The notes beneath the pieces were generated by a model. The model made no database searches. It worked only from the letters and a program-made list of their open reading frames with translations, and was not told the DNA's origin. Shown in pieces: positions 34,943 to 45,101 of a stretch of 64,000 nucleotides of DNA. A program made the translations under genes and the position numbers. The DNA is taken from contig JACQZQ010000096.1 of NCBI GenBank assembly GCA_016213785.1, forward strand, positions 1-64,000. The letters run 5' to 3'. The first letter of the stretch is position 1; every line of letters begins with the position of its first letter. Source of the stretch: Acidobacteriota bacterium. GTDB taxonomy: Bacteria > Acidobacteriota > Blastocatellia > Chloracidobacteriales > JADJPF01.

Positions 34943-37900
34943 TCACTTATTTGTTTTCATTTTGGCAATAGCTCCAAAATATTGATCAATTGCTTTATAA
35001 ATTGTGTCATACCCTAGCAGATTAGTTAAGGTTTCTAAGAGTTCTAATGTTTTATTTGTTAATGCTAGTGTATTTTTATTAATTGGTATAATTAAACTAT
35101 TAGGATTTAAATTTTTTGTATCCATAACTTTTAGAACTATTTCATCAGACCCAAATAATAGTTTCTTTGGTAATTGAAAGAAGTTTTCTTTTTGAATATA
35201 TGATGAAAAGATAGGTTTCTTTTTCTTGCAATGATTTTCTGCTAGCTCAAAAACTGATTTTACTAACTGAGATGTATGTAATGATTTATGTAATTCTTCT
35301 ATAAGAAATTCTATTAGTATCTTGTTTGCTGCACTAAGCTGCTCTTTTTCTTGATCTAATGGGTTTATGAGAGAAGAAAACCCATTTATGTATTTGTGAC
35401 ATAGCTCTATTTTATTATGTAAGTTTTTACTATAAATATCGAGTGCCTCCTTTAGACTCCCTTGAGAGTGACTTGGTACAGCTGAAAATACTGCCCAGAC
35501 AGGAGAATTTTTAAGGTCATCTCTCCAAAGTAAAAAGTTTTTTTCATTTGTGTAAGAAAGTTTGTGGAAGTCTAGCAAGGCCAAAGCAAATGTAGGACAA
35601 TCTGCCATTATTGAAAGGTTTTCTTTTTTGATTACGTCTTTGTTTTTAATAAATACTTTTAGCTGCTCTGAGGAAGGTTGAAAAGATTCAAGTGTGTGTA
35701 GTTCGGATGAATAAAGCTTTAGTAGCAACCTTATTGACCAAATATCTTTAGCTCCTTCCCAAAGAGGATTTATCTTATCATTGAACATTTTTTGTGCTGA
35801 TGTATCTAGTTTGACTACTTCAGCTACTATTACTAGTCTTTTTTCTAGTAGACTTTTATCTGTGTTGCCCACAGGGTCTTTAATATCTAATGAGCCAGTA
35901 TATAACTGTAAGCATATATGAGTTGCACGTAAGGTTTGATAGGAATAGGTGCTAAAATCATCACGCAATTCATTCGTTAGATTAACTGTCCATTTCCACA
36001 ATAAACTAGCTACTTCTTTAGGGATAGTATAGTTTTTATTTTTAGAGTTTTTATCTATAAAATTTGCCCAACCATCAAAGATCTCATCTAGTATTCTTTG
36101 GGTAGGTTGGAAATCTTCTGCTGCTTTGCTAACCTCTAAATTTACAGTTCGTCTTTTATCGTGGTCAAAACTATTGGGATTCTTCAAAAAATAGCTTATA
36201 AGTAAAACTTCTTTTATTTTTGAAGGCCAACAGTTAATCACTCGTTCCCAGGTTTTAAATTTGCTATCAATACTTTGTAAATAGAAATCTTTGCTAAAGC
36301 TATTCCAGGTATTAAGAATAAATATAGAAACTTTTAGTAGTAATGAATTAGGAATTGAATCATTTTCTATTTCTAGAATAAGGCTTTTTATTTCTTCAGC
36401 CGTTACTTCTTCAATAGGTGTTTTAAGCGGTGAATTAGCAATAGAATTATTTTCTACTTCTGAAATAGGGCTGTTTAGTTTCTCAGTCTTTGGTTTTTCA
36501 TATGAAAAAAGACCTAAGAATATTCTGAGTAAGATATTTTGTGAAATAGGAGGATCTAAAGCTTCAATCCAAGATAATAAGTTTTCTCTTATCTCTCTTA
36601 TCTTTGGTGAATTACTTGACCATTTTTTTAACATAAGTTGGGCAAATACTTGTTTGCTTTTACCAGGGAAACTAGAAAGTATTAACCTATCGTTTTCACT
36701 AAGTGGCTCTTCTTTAGCGTATTTTCTAGCAACTTCTAATTCTAAGCATTTGGTCAATTCCCATAACCGTTCCATAAAAACTGAGTCTATTTCTTTTAAG
36801 AAAACAAGAGTTAATCGAATAGCATTATCGTTAGTTCTTATCCAACGTAAGTAGCAGCTAGGTAATAGGTCTAGTCCTAGAAGTAGAATTTTTTTATGCT
36901 CTTCATAAAGAGATACATAATTAGGATTATTAGTTTTTATTTCTAAAGTATATAAATTAATGGTTTCATTTAGTTGTTCATAAATTTTTTCTTCTATTTC
37001 TTTGATAAAATTATTTGCTTCTCCAACTTGAGCAGCTTTATTTAGTTTTTTAAGCGTTTCTAAAGGTATTTGTCTGTTTTTAGAAACAGCTAATAATAGA
37101 CGTAATCTCTCGGAAATTTTCCCAGAAAATTTCTCTATGAAATTTATCAACTCTTTTTGAGTATCAGGAAGTTCATTTGATAAATTATTAAGGGTATGCC
37201 AAAGGATTAAATCCCCTTTGTTTCTATTGTTGGTTTTGATAGCTAATTGAATGATGTCTATTTTATTTTCCAGAAAAGTAAAATTCTTAAAATTATAGTT
37301 AGTAGGTAATGAGACCTCAGATTCTTCTGAGGATCCTAGCCATTTATATAAAAGAGAATAGTGGTAAAAATCATTCGCCATCAAACCAGGATCTCGAAAT
37401 ATACGAATAATTCGATTTCTAGAAAAATCTAAGTATTTTTTAGATGTTAAAAAATTTTCTTGATTAACAGTGTCTAGGATTTCTTTTATATTAATTGAAT
37501 TAGAAAAAGTTTCTATAACCGTTTTATTTTTATTTGTAAGCTCAGAAATATCCATTGAGCCATCTTCTTGTAGATAAGCATATTGTGAATACCTAATACC
37601 AGGCAACAGCCTATTTTGGGTGTAATCTTTTTTTATAATTCGGCCTTCTTGTGGGATAAATATTTGTTTTGGTGCTATCCATCCTCTAGTTTTCCAAGAA
37701 AAAATAGCACTATTGTCTGAAGGTATTGGGGAATAACTCACTAGTAATTTACCGGATAAAAAACTACCAACATTCCAACCCGCGCTCATTAGTGGTCGCA
37801 ATTTCTCAGGTAATAAATACCAAAGCGTTTCTATTAGGTCAAAAAACTCCTCTTCTGTTATTGGGTCAACTATAGCAATGGGGATTCCAGAAAGTATATA

Positions 37901-38482
37901 TACAATAGCTTGTTTTAAGAATTCTTCTACTACTGGGGGTTTAGTAGCTTTTGTAGCAAAAATAGGCGAAAGGTTTTTGGCTTCTTCTCTAGTAAGCCCT
38001 TTTAGCCTTTCGGAATTCATTGCATTTAACAACGTTAAAGGCGTAACCTGCTCTGGCTCTAAAGTAATAAGATAACGAGCTATAGTATATCGATCTAAGC
38101 TAATACTAGAGTAATTTGTATTCTTTCGGTCAATATCTCCTGCCTCTAGCCGCAATCGTGTTTTGTATAAAAGTTGAGCTATTTTCTTTTCTTGGGTAAC
38201 TAATGGCCTTAATAAAGTGCTATGTTCGCTATACTTAGGGATTTCATCAAATTGATTTGCCATTGTACCTATGATTGAAGGGTCGCATAAGGGGACTAAT
38301 TCTAATGGAAATCCAGGAGATCTTCCTAATTGACGATGCTCAGCTATTCCTTCAATCTTTCTATTTGGTAAAACACAAAATTTACCATACTCAAGCCTTT
38401 CTAACTTAAAAGGCTGATTAATTTCAGAGCTAGGCACCTTTTTTTTGTTTTGTTGTGTAACAAGGTTATTTAACAAATCCAT
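34943..38482 (-). CDS. Giant GTPase-associated protein, GAP1-N-like
   Basis: An 1179-residue soluble protein. The N-terminal 300 residues resemble the GAP1-N domain of GTPase-associated conflict systems. The features are KLERLEYGKFC at the start, a central 'DRYTIARYLITL' strand, and then IAIVDPITEEEFFDLIETLWYLLPEKLRPLMSAGWNVG, with a LP-x-x-x-R followed by a polar strand. The remaining 850 residues are helical, Leu/Lys/Glu-rich and without recognised motifs, like a long alpha-solenoid. GAP1 proteins are known only from comparative genomics as companions of GTPases. The assignment is inference from pattern and context: the GTPase gene is directly upstream. Gene order and orientation suggest a stoichiometric complex. 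Confidence 0.55.
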   Translation of the reverse strand: MDLLNNLVTQQNKKKVPSSEINQPFKLERLEYGKFCVLPNRKIEGIAEHRQLGRSPGFPLELVPLCDPSIIGTMANQFDEIPKYSEHSTLLRPLVTQEKKIAQLLYKTRLRLEAGDIDRKNTNYSSISLDRYTIARYLITLEPEQVTPLTLLNAMNSERLKGLTREEAKNLSPIFATKATKPPVVEEFLKQAIVYILSGIPIAIVDPITEEEFFDLIETLWYLLPEKLRPLMSAGWNVGSFLSGKLLVSYSPIPSDNSAIFSWKTRGWIAPKQIFIPQEGRIIKKDYTQNRLLPGIRYSQYAYLQEDGSMDISELTNKNKTVIETFSNSINIKEILDTVNQENFLTSKKYLDFSRNRIIRIFRDPGLMANDFYHYSLLYKWLGSSEESEVSLPTNYNFKNFTFLENKIDIIQLAIKTNNRNKGDLILWHTLNNLSNELPDTQKELINFIEKFSGKISERLRLLLAVSKNRQIPLETLKKLNKAAQVGEANNFIKEIEEKIYEQLNETINLYTLEIKTNNPNYVSLYEEHKKILLLGLDLLPSCYLRWIRTNDNAIRLTLVFLKEIDSVFMERLWELTKCLELEVARKYAKEEPLSENDRLILSSFPGKSKQVFAQLMLKKWSSNSPKIREIRENLLSWIEALDPPISQNILLRIFLGLFSYEKPKTEKLNSPISEVENNSIANSPLKTPIEEVTAEEIKSLILEIENDSIPNSLLLKVSIFILNTWNSFSKDFYLQSIDSKFKTWERVINCWPSKIKEVLLISYFLKNPNSFDHDKRRTVNLEVSKAAEDFQPTQRILDEIFDGWANFIDKNSKNKNYTIPKEVASLLWKWTVNLTNELRDDFSTYSYQTLRATHICLQLYTGSLDIKDPVGNTDKSLLEKRLVIVAEVVKLDTSAQKMFNDKINPLWEGAKDIWSIRLLLKLYSSELHTLESFQPSSEQLKVFIKNKDVIKKENLSIMADCPTFALALLDFHKLSYTNEKNFLLWRDDLKNSPVWAVFSAVPSHSQGSLKEALDIYSKNLHNKIELCHKYINGFSSLINPLDQEKEQLSAANKILIEFLIEELHKSLHTSQLVKSVFELAENHCKKKKPIFSSYIQKENFFQLPKKLLFGSDEIVLKVMDTKNLNPNSLIIPINKNTLALTNKTLELLETLTNLLGYDTIYKAIDQYFGAIAKMKTNK

Positions 38483-38664
38483 TTCTTTTTTGAGTATTTT
38501 AGTTTGGTAAAATTGGCTTTATAAGCCTGGTTTTGAGGCTTTTAGATTTGTGCCATGTTTATCTCCATTGGTTTAACTTAAACTTACCACTACATTTATA
38601 AGTAGCTAAAGTTAATAGTTAATATTTAATATTAAGATTAAAAGTAGAAATAGCTTATGCTAAC

Positions 38665-39921
38665 TCACAGTGTAATATCTTCTTCAGTAACAATTTGTAC
38701 AGTAGGTTCAAGGGCAATACCTGTAGTTATAAAAAAAATAGCCTCACGAATGCCAAAAGGTCTCCAGAGTTTGAGCATTTCATCTCCTGTTTCAACACTC
38801 ATTTTACCAATTCTACCACGCCCATCTACCAAAGGTTTACCGTTTGTTGGATGAAAGCCCCAAGCACTACTAATACCAATAGCAAATTTAGCATCAGGTT
38901 TTAATGCCTGTTGTATCTCATTTAGGAATGATACTCCTAGAATTTCTACTGCTTGTTTTATTGGAGATACTCGTTTAGCAATATCTAAAGGTCTATGTTC
39001 TTTAGATAAAATTACATCTATTTTATTAAGTAATATCAAGAATCTATCAATATTTAAAACATCTTCAACTTGTTCAAATTCATTTGGTTGTGTTAGAGGA
39101 TCTTTAGGTTTTAGTTGTTTAATAAACTGCTTTAATGATTCAATTGGCTTAAAACGTGCTGATACTTTGTTAGCAATCGGAACTGGTGAACGCATTTTAT
39201 CGATTAGTTGAGGCAAATTTGCCATTAAAACATCAACAGTAGGTTCAACAGCATTTATGCAAAGGATCAAAGAACGAGAGTCTTTAACTTCTTTAATCAA
39301 TTCTTCATGGAAATTGTTTATTGGAGCAGACATTTCTTCTTTTAGTTCTCCATCAAATAGAGCACCCCCTGGCCCATCTTTTATGTTCATATGAAGAAAT
39401 GTTTTTATAGGAGGGCCAAGAAGGCTTTGTGCTTTGGCTGAAACATTGATTTGGAATGGATAGTCAGAAACCTCTCTAGTTCTTTTTGTTAAACCTTGAT
39501 CGGGTCCTTCTTTTGCAATAGCCCGGATGGCGTTTTTCATTAGTATTGCAGTGTTTCCTTTAGGGATGAACTTTAATTTTATATCACTATCGCTTACTGG
39601 TTGGTAACAAGCCTGTCCTATAGCTAATAGAATACTGGTTTTTCCTGTTTGTGAAGGCCCCATTATTACACAACGACGGCTAGGATCAAGGTTATTAGTT
39701 TCTGTTTGTGTTATATTAGGCCGAGGAAAAAAACTAATAGAATTAGAAGTAAGGTTAGCTTTATTATCAGTGGTAGGTTCTTGATAAAAACGCTCGGATT
39801 TAGTTGTAGGTTCAGGTTCATCTGGTTGATATTTACGATACTCTCCTGATAATCCAGGGTTTTGATCATCCTCTTCTGGGATAAGGTCGTCTGGATAAAG
39901 ATTGTTCTTTAAGTCGCTCAT
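38665..39921 (-). CDS. GTPase of conflict-system type
   Basis: A 418-residue protein. A disordered acidic N-terminus (1-80) is followed by a complete G domain: P-loop GPSQTGKTS (88-96), G3 DGPG (182-185), G4 NKID (299-302) and G5-like SSAWGF (351-356). The Asp in NKID predicts guanine specificity. The C-terminus (WRPFGIREAIFFITTG) resembles the ends of the DO-GTPase-type proteins that travel with GAP1. It therefore probably acts as a nucleotide-driven switch. The gene is the second of four on the minus strand, 40 bases after the membrane protein. There is a 182-base gap before the GAP1-like gene, so a separate promoter is possible. Confidence 0.75.
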   Translation of the reverse strand: MSDLKNNLYPDDLIPEEDDQNPGLSGEYRKYQPDEPEPTTKSERFYQEPTTDNKANLTSNSISFFPRPNITQTETNNLDPSRRCVIMGPSQTGKTSILLAIGQACYQPVSDSDIKLKFIPKGNTAILMKNAIRAIAKEGPDQGLTKRTREVSDYPFQINVSAKAQSLLGPPIKTFLHMNIKDGPGGALFDGELKEEMSAPINNFHEELIKEVKDSRSLILCINAVEPTVDVLMANLPQLIDKMRSPVPIANKVSARFKPIESLKQFIKQLKPKDPLTQPNEFEQVEDVLNIDRFLILLNKIDVILSKEHRPLDIAKRVSPIKQAVEILGVSFLNEIQQALKPDAKFAIGISSAWGFHPTNGKPLVDGRGRIGKMSVETGDEMLKLWRPFGIREAIFFITTGIALEPTVQIVTEEDITL

Positions 39922-39961
39922 ATTTTACCTACTATTTCCTAATAATTATGCGAGAAAATTA

Positions 39962-41335
39962 TTAAAATTCATTATTTGCAGATGTTTGTTTTTCTTTAGA
40001 ATAATAGTCCTGTAACTCTTTTGGCATAAATATTTTCATTATCATTGCTAGTAATGGGATAAACATTGCTACTGCAAATACTGTCCAATAAGTACGCCGA
40101 AATTGGCTTGCTTCATCTTCACGACGGTCTTTTAAAGTTTGATCTTTAGCGGGGTTGACAATTTTAAAGGTTTCATTTAGCTGTTTTTCATACTCATTAG
40201 CTCCATCAGGCCAACGAGGCGGCAAACCATAATAAAGATCATTAATAATACGTAATCTTTCAAAAAAGTCATAATTATCAGGTTGGTAAACTAAATCACC
40301 TTCTACTAAAACTTTTCCTGGCTCGTTTGCTTGAACTTTTGTTATCCATTTTTGTAAATTTTCTAGAGAATTTTCTCCTATTTTTTGAACCTCTTGAGTT
40401 TCTTTTTTTATTTTTTCATATCTATTATCAAAATCTTTTTGTGCCGCTTGAAGATCTTTTTCAATATTATCAAGCTCTATTTGTTTAGCTTCATTTTCTT
40501 GCCTAGCTTGGTTAAAAGCCTCTTCCTCAAGACTTGCTTTTGTTCTTGCCTCACTTAATCTTTTTTGAATGGTAGGTCTTGCCTCAAAACTAGCTCGGCT
40601 TAAAGTCTCTCTCCAATAATCAACTGTTTTTTGAGCTTTAGAGAAGGCTTCTTGTTTTGATTTAGCTTGATTTTCTAAAATAGTTTTCTCTTTTTGTAGA
40701 TTCTGTTTAGTGGTAGTCAATGTGTCAATTTTTAATGACTCTGGCGTTCCTTTTAATAGTTCTTTAATTTTATCTCCACTTGGGCCTTCAGCTTTTTTTC
40801 TAGCTTCTTCTAGTTGATTTAACCGTCTAATAGCTTCTTTAGGGACACTTTCTTGGTGAATTCTAGCTTCGATTCGCGCTTGAAAGAATAGTAATTCTAT
40901 AGGTTGGCTAGTAATTAAAGCTGCAATTACAACTAGTATAAACCGAGCAAAAGCTCCTAATCCTAGCCTAGACCATCCAACTTGAGAAACATCAGCCGTA
41001 ACAAATTGCCGTTCATAAATAAAGGTAGCAAAAGAAAGAAGAAAAGCTGGAAATAAAGCTACAAAAGTCAAACCCCCAATTTTTAAAGGATTAGAATAAA
41101 AAATCGTGTTCCAAAGTAATGTCCAAGCAGATAAATCAAAAATAAAAACAGTTATTAATAAACCTGCAACAAATTGCATTTCCGTATAAGCTTTTAATGA
41201 AAGTAAAGAGGTTCCGTAAGTTGTTAGTCCAAATAAGCGTAAAAGCTTGTCTATAGGTTTATTAAGTTTTTGATCTGAATTGCTAGTTACAACGTGTATT
41301 CTTGTAGTTCTTCTATAGGACTCTTCATCCGACAT
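39962..41335 (-). CDS. DUF4407-like membrane protein with coiled coil
   Basis: A 457-residue protein. Three membrane helices lie near the N-terminus (about 49-75, 85-107, 122-145). About 170 residues of Lys/Glu/Gln-rich coiled coil follow (about 160-325), and a last membrane helix (about 425-445) precedes a short polar tail. This 3-helices, coiled-coil, 1-helix plan matches DUF4407-type proteins. It heads the four-gene operon, so it may anchor the GTPase complex to the membrane or act as the membrane-directed effector or sensor. The coiled coil would sit on one side of the membrane. Function unknown. Confidence 0.6.
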   Translation of the reverse strand: MSDEESYRRTTRIHVVTSNSDQKLNKPIDKLLRLFGLTTYGTSLLSLKAYTEMQFVAGLLITVFIFDLSAWTLLWNTIFYSNPLKIGGLTFVALFPAFLLSFATFIYERQFVTADVSQVGWSRLGLGAFARFILVVIAALITSQPIELLFFQARIEARIHQESVPKEAIRRLNQLEEARKKAEGPSGDKIKELLKGTPESLKIDTLTTTKQNLQKEKTILENQAKSKQEAFSKAQKTVDYWRETLSRASFEARPTIQKRLSEARTKASLEEEAFNQARQENEAKQIELDNIEKDLQAAQKDFDNRYEKIKKETQEVQKIGENSLENLQKWITKVQANEPGKVLVEGDLVYQPDNYDFFERLRIINDLYYGLPPRWPDGANEYEKQLNETFKIVNPAKDQTLKDRREDEASQFRRTYWTVFAVAMFIPLLAMIMKIFMPKELQDYYSKEKQTSANNEF

Positions 41336-41977
41336 ATGTTCTCCTTAAACTAGGAAAAACTTTTTTACCAAATATTTTGTTAGGTTTAACCATTTTATTT
41401 TTTCAAAATGCGTGCAAAATAAAAAATTTTAAGTGCCACTAATAGGTTTCAGTAAAATATTATTAAAGAAATTTATTAAGTAAGTTTTTAAATTTAAGAA
41501 AATAAGACTAGGGTTAAGCAAGATTTTTACTAATATAGCTTTAAGCCAAACTAACCCAAAAATATAACCGATAGGTATAACCATCTTCTAGAATTTAAGC
41601 GTGGAAATTAAAGATATCAGGTCATATTAGAGTATAGAGCATTAAGTTCTTAAACTATCTGCACCGGATTATACTACAAAATAGTAAAAGTTGATTATAA
41701 AAATCTTTATAACTGGACAAAAAATAAGAGAAAGCCAAAGAAGCCAAAAAATAGTAAAAGCTGATCATAAAAATCTTTATAGAATAAAGAACATACCGCT
41801 AAAATCTTATTTTGGTTCTTTGATAAATAAATATAATACTCTTTTATTTCTTTATTCTTTTTAGAGAAATTAAATGACCCTACTTGTTTCTGCATATACT
41901 TGACACTCTTCCATTCTATATGTTACGTTGCTCTCTTTTACTTTACCCCAAATTTTCTATAGTTAGTGGAGGATGCT
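41336..41977. other. Long intergenic region upstream of metK
   Basis: About 640 bases between the divergent GTPase operon and metK. It carries a 34-base direct repeat (see 41678-41781) and a TTGACA at 41900-41905 whose -10 is poor. I see no SAM riboswitch motif. Confidence 0.45.
41678..41781. repeat. 34-base direct repeat, two copies, 70-base period
   Basis: Bases 41678-41711 and 41748-41781 are the same except for two transitions near the middle. Both contain AATAGTAAAAG and end in ATAAAAATCTTTATA. Such a spacing could reflect duplicated regulatory sites for metK or a slipped segment. Confidence 0.75.
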
Positions 41978-43138
41978 TTGAGCAATAAACGCAATTTTTT
42001 GTTTACGTCCGAATCTGTAACAGAAGGACACCCAGATAAAATAGCTGATCAAATTTCTGATGCCGTATTAGATGAAGTTTTACGTAATGACCCTAAGGGT
42101 AGAGTCGCTTGTGAAACTTTATTAGCAACAGGGCTTGTTTTAGTTGCTGGTGAAATTACCACCAATGCACAAATTGATTACGTAAAAATCGCAAGAGATA
42201 CAGTAGAAAAAGTAGGATACACACGTGCTAAGTATGGGTTTGATGCTCATACTTGTTCAGTTATTACTGCAATGAATCGTCAGTCTCCTGATATTGCTCA
42301 AGGTGTAGATACAGGTGGTGCAGGTGATCAAGGCTTGATGTTTGGCTTTGCTTGTAATGAAACCCCAGAACTTATGCCACTTCCAATTATGCTGGCACAT
42401 AGACTTACTAAAAGGCTCTCAGTTGTACGTAAAGAGGGTTTATTAGATTATTTACGTCCTGATGGAAAATCACAAGTAACTATTCAATATCAAAATGGCA
42501 AACCTGTTAGAGTAGAAACAGTAGTAGTTTCTACTCAACATAGTGATTCTGTAACTAATGAAACTTTGCGTTCAGATATTACAGAACATGTTATTAAGTA
42601 TGTAATTAATGAGGTATCCCCAGAAATGATGGATAGCGCTACAAAGCTATTAATTAACCCTACAGGGCGATTTGTAATAGGTGGCCCACAAGGTGATACA
42701 GGTTTAACAGGCCGCAAGATAATTGTTGATACCTATGGTGGTTATGCTCCTCATGGTGGTGGTGCTTTTTCTGGTAAAGATCCTACAAAAGTAGATCGTT
42801 CAGCAACATATATGGCTCGTTATATTGCTAAAAACATAGTTGCAGCTGGGCTTGCTGAAAAATGCCAAGTTCAACTAGCTTATGCAATTGGTGTTGCTGA
42901 GCCTGTTTCAGTTTATGTTGAGACTTTTGGGACTTCTAAAGTTGATGAAGATACATTACCAGAACTTGTAAGATCTCATTTTCACCTTACGCCTAAAGGT
43001 ATTATTGAGTCGCTTAATTTACAACGCCCAATTTATCAACAAACGGCTGCTTATGGACATTTTGGACGTACCGAACCAGGCTTTAGCTGGGAGCAAGCTG
43101 ATAAGGCTGAAGCTTTACGCCGAGATGCCAAATTATAA
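41978..43138 (+). CDS. metK: S-adenosylmethionine synthetase
   Basis: The chosen start is TTG 41978 (386 residues), preceded at 5 bases by GGAGG (41968-41972). A GTG at 41966 is also in frame, but then the GGAGG would lie inside the gene. The enzyme makes SAM from methionine and ATP in the cytoplasm. The motifs are diagnostic: [52 protein letters not shown] and a C-terminal GYGH-like [12 protein letters not shown]. It precedes ahcY with a hairpin terminator in the gap, so the two form an operon in which the hairpin could lower ahcY expression. Confidence 0.95.
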   Translation: MSNKRNFLFTSESVTEGHPDKIADQISDAVLDEVLRNDPKGRVACETLLATGLVLVAGEITTNAQIDYVKIARDTVEKVGYTRAKYGFDAHTCSVITAMNRQSPDIAQGVDTGGAGDQGLMFGFACNETPELMPLPIMLAHRLTKRLSVVRKEGLLDYLRPDGKSQVTIQYQNGKPVRVETVVVSTQHSDSVTNETLRSDITEHVIKYVINEVSPEMMDSATKLLINPTGRFVIGGPQGDTGLTGRKIIVDTYGGYAPHGGGAFSGKDPTKVDRSATYMARYIAKNIVAAGLAEKCQVQLAYAIGVAEPVSVYVETFGTSKVDEDTLPELVRSHFHLTPKGIIESLNLQRPIYQQTAAYGHFGRTEPGFSWEQADKAEALRRDAKL

Positions 43139-43157
43139 ATATATTTAGTTAATTTTT

Positions 43158-44479
<1,322 letters not shown>

Positions 44480-44521
44480 AAATTATAAGTAAGAGAAGAT
44501 AATTTAGTTAACCCTTTTAAT

Positions 44522-44555
44522 AGCCCTTAATGTTAATTACTTTAAGGGCTGTTTT
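44522..44555 (+). terminator. Intrinsic terminator after ahcY
   Basis: AGCCCTTAA (44522-44530) pairs perfectly with TTAAGGGCT (44542-44550), with an 11-base loop and a following GTTTT tail. Confidence 0.75.
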
Positions 44556-45101
44556 GGTTTTCCTTTTCTAGTTTTTCTAATACATTTCTCTAGTATATTT
44601 CAATAGACTATCTAGTTACCCTATTGAACTTTACCTAATGACTTAGTTAAATATAGTAATATAGTGTAGTGGATTATTAAGAAACAGCTAAGTTAGTCTA
44701 TCTTTTGCATTTACTATTTGCGAAAATTTTTTATTTCTGTTAAAAATCTACTGGGATTGTCTGTTTTTTGTAAACAAATAATCTTAATAGGATTAATCCT
44801 TTTTAACTTTCATTTCCTAAAAATCAAATGTTTATTTAAAACTAGTATTTACTTAAATAATAGTAAATTAAATAAATAGCTAGTTAAGTTGATTTTGTAG
44901 AAATGAAGTAAAAGTTCCCTTGGTTTTTAGTTTGTAACTGTCTTCTATAAAAGAAGTTAGGTTTTTACTATAAAAATATCTACTTTCAAATCCTCTATCT
45001 AATAAATATAGAGAAAGAAAGATAGAAATAGGTGCAAGAGAGAAGGTTTCCTAAAATTAAATCTAAAAAAAAATACTAAAAAATATGTGAGGATTGTAAA
45101 A
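44556..45101. other. About 545-base AT-rich intergenic region
   Basis: Runs from the ahcY terminator to the zinc-finger repeat gene. No frames or hairpins of note; a GAGGA ribosome site (45089-45093) precedes the ATG at 45102. Confidence 0.4.

Noticed and set aside
36291-36854. Plus-strand 187-codon frame inside the GAP1-like gene
   Set aside because: Antisense shadow; composition and the reading frame of the long minus-strand gene fit much better.
41707-41895. Minus-strand 62-codon frame upstream of metK
   Set aside because: Low-complexity Phe/Leu-rich translation that overlaps the direct repeat; only a weak GGAAGAG site and no family resemblance.
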